Source: Candidatus Nanohaloarchaea archaeon
GTDB lineage: Archaea; EX4484-52; GLR71
Direction: 5' to 3'
Length of the DNA stretch: 11,420 bases
Assembly (NCBI GenBank): GCA_030671745.1
Contig: DAOVHT010000032.1
Coordinates: 1 to 11,420 of the forward strand
How positions within the stretch are numbered: the first letter of the stretch is position 1; every line of letters starts with the position of its first letter. This document shows positions 10,866 to 11,420 of this stretch, in pieces. The notes beneath the pieces were generated by a model. That model searched no databases, was not told the origin of the DNA, and worked only from the letters and a program-made list of their open reading frames with translations. Made by a program: the position numbers and the translations under genes.

Positions 10866-11420
10866 ATGAATGAATTTGAAAAATTAGGACTCGACGAGGC
10901 TATACTTAAAGTTATAGTTGCTGAAAAATTTGAAAAACCAAGTGAAATACAAGCAAAATCAATACCTATGATACTTGAAGGTAAAGATGTAATGGCTGTA
11001 TCAGCTACTGGATCTGGTAAAACACTAGCTTTTGCGGCAGGTATTATACATGATGCAAAAAAAGGTGCAGGGGTACAGGCAGTAATACTTACACCTACAA
11101 GAGAACTTGCAGAACAGGTTTCTGACTCGTTTAAGACATTCTCACAGTTTAAGAAATTGAGAATATTGCCTGTTTATGGTGGTGTGTCTATAAATGCTCA
11201 GATACAGGGACTTAAGCAAGCTGATGTTGTTGTGGCTACACCTGGAAGGATGTTAGATCATATCCAGCGAAATACAATAAATCTAAGCAAAGTGAGCACA
11301 CTTGTTTTTGATGAAGCAGATAGGATGCTTGATATGGGTTTTATTGATGATGTAAAGAAGATAACAAATAAATGTCCACGAAATAGGCAGACTTTGCTTT
11401 TCTCAGCAACATTGTCTAAG
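10866..11420 (+). CDS. DEAD-box RNA helicase, N-terminal domain (C-terminus beyond window)
   Basis: ATP-dependent RNA unwinding enzyme. The 185 visible residues are the first RecA-like domain, complete with the Q motif (F4...'KPSEIQAKSIP', Q29), motif I SATGSGKT (46-53), Ia PTREL (77-81), the GG motif 'VYGGV' (103-107), Ib TPGR (125-128), II DEAD (149-152) and III SAT (180-182). The second domain (motifs IV-VI) and any C-terminal tail lie to the right of the window, so the subfamily (CsdA/DeaD, RhlE and others) cannot be fixed. The start ATG 10866 is preceded by GTGAT with a 4-base spacer. Compared with other plus-strand genes here, its first 250 bases are rich in A-ending codons (ATA, ACA, GAA, AAA), which may reflect high expression or a change of strand bias. 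Confidence 0.95.
   Translation, partial: MNEFEKLGLDEAILKVIVAEKFEKPSEIQAKSIPMILEGKDVMAVSATGSGKTLAFAAGIIHDAKKGAGVQAVILTPTRELAEQVSDSFKTFSQFKKLRILPVYGGVSINAQIQGLKQADVVVATPGRMLDHIQRNTINLSKVSTLVFDEADRMLDMGFIDDVKKITNKCPRNRQTLLFSATLSK

Noticed and set aside
1..11420. Mobile elements, CRISPR arrays, toxin-antitoxin or restriction systems
   Set aside because: No transposase, integrase, regularly spaced repeats, target duplications or defence-type motifs were seen on either strand.

Overview
The window is an AT-rich stretch of an archaeal chromosome, most likely from a DPANN-type lineage such as Woesearchaeota or Pacearchaeota (inference from the gene families; I could run no search). Evidence for an archaeon: a Sec61-beta subunit, an archaeal/eukaryal-type glycyl-tRNA synthetase, a single-domain KaiC-like ATPase, an AbrB-domain regulator of the archaeal PhoU type, SpoIIM and DUF5658 membrane proteins, TATA boxes about 25-30 bases upstream of several start codons (leaderless or near-leaderless mRNAs), ribosome-binding sites of the form GGTGAT-N4-start, a tRNA gene without encoded CCA and with a T-loop intron, and a C/D box sRNA candidate. 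I see no mobile element, CRISPR array or phage gene.

Layout. (1) 1-1714: the N-terminal part of an AbrB/PhoU-like regulator (minus strand), divergent from a two-gene unit encoding an AAA_28/NadR-like P-loop NTPase and a CYTH (triphosphate tunnel) protein. This is the same domain pair that eukaryotic Ttd14 carries in one chain. (2) 1745-3419: an RNA-rich plus-strand segment. It holds RNase P RNA with a roughly 75-base leader, a tiny Sec61-beta gene with an unusual start region, an endonuclease IV-like TIM-barrel gene, tRNA-Arg(UCU) interrupted by about 46 bases in the T-loop, and a compact C/D box sRNA candidate with two 12-base guides. (3) 3461-6282: four consecutive minus-strand membrane protein genes: voltage-sensor-like, DUF5658, SpoIIM-like and AI-2E/PerM-like. 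(4) 6415-8630: a KaiC-like ATPase (plus) convergent with glycyl-tRNA synthetase (minus). (5) 8744-10480: small, probably lineage-specific genes. A strong promoter and a structured leader precede a 92-residue protein of unknown function and a pilin-like, membrane-anchored, eight-cysteine protein. Then come a Lys-rich two-helix membrane protein and, on the minus strand, a phasin-like Lys-rich coiled-coil protein. (6) 10544-11420: a long AT-rich leader region and the N-terminal half of a DEAD-box RNA helicase that runs off the window.

Functional themes are RNA processing and translation (RNase P, tRNA, sRNA, GlyRS, RNA helicase), membrane biogenesis or envelope (Sec61-beta, SpoIIM, AI-2E family, DUF5658), and DNA repair (endonuclease IV-like). 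The least explained parts are the tRNA/sRNA segment at 3198-3419 and the structured leader with its two small genes at 8744-9536.
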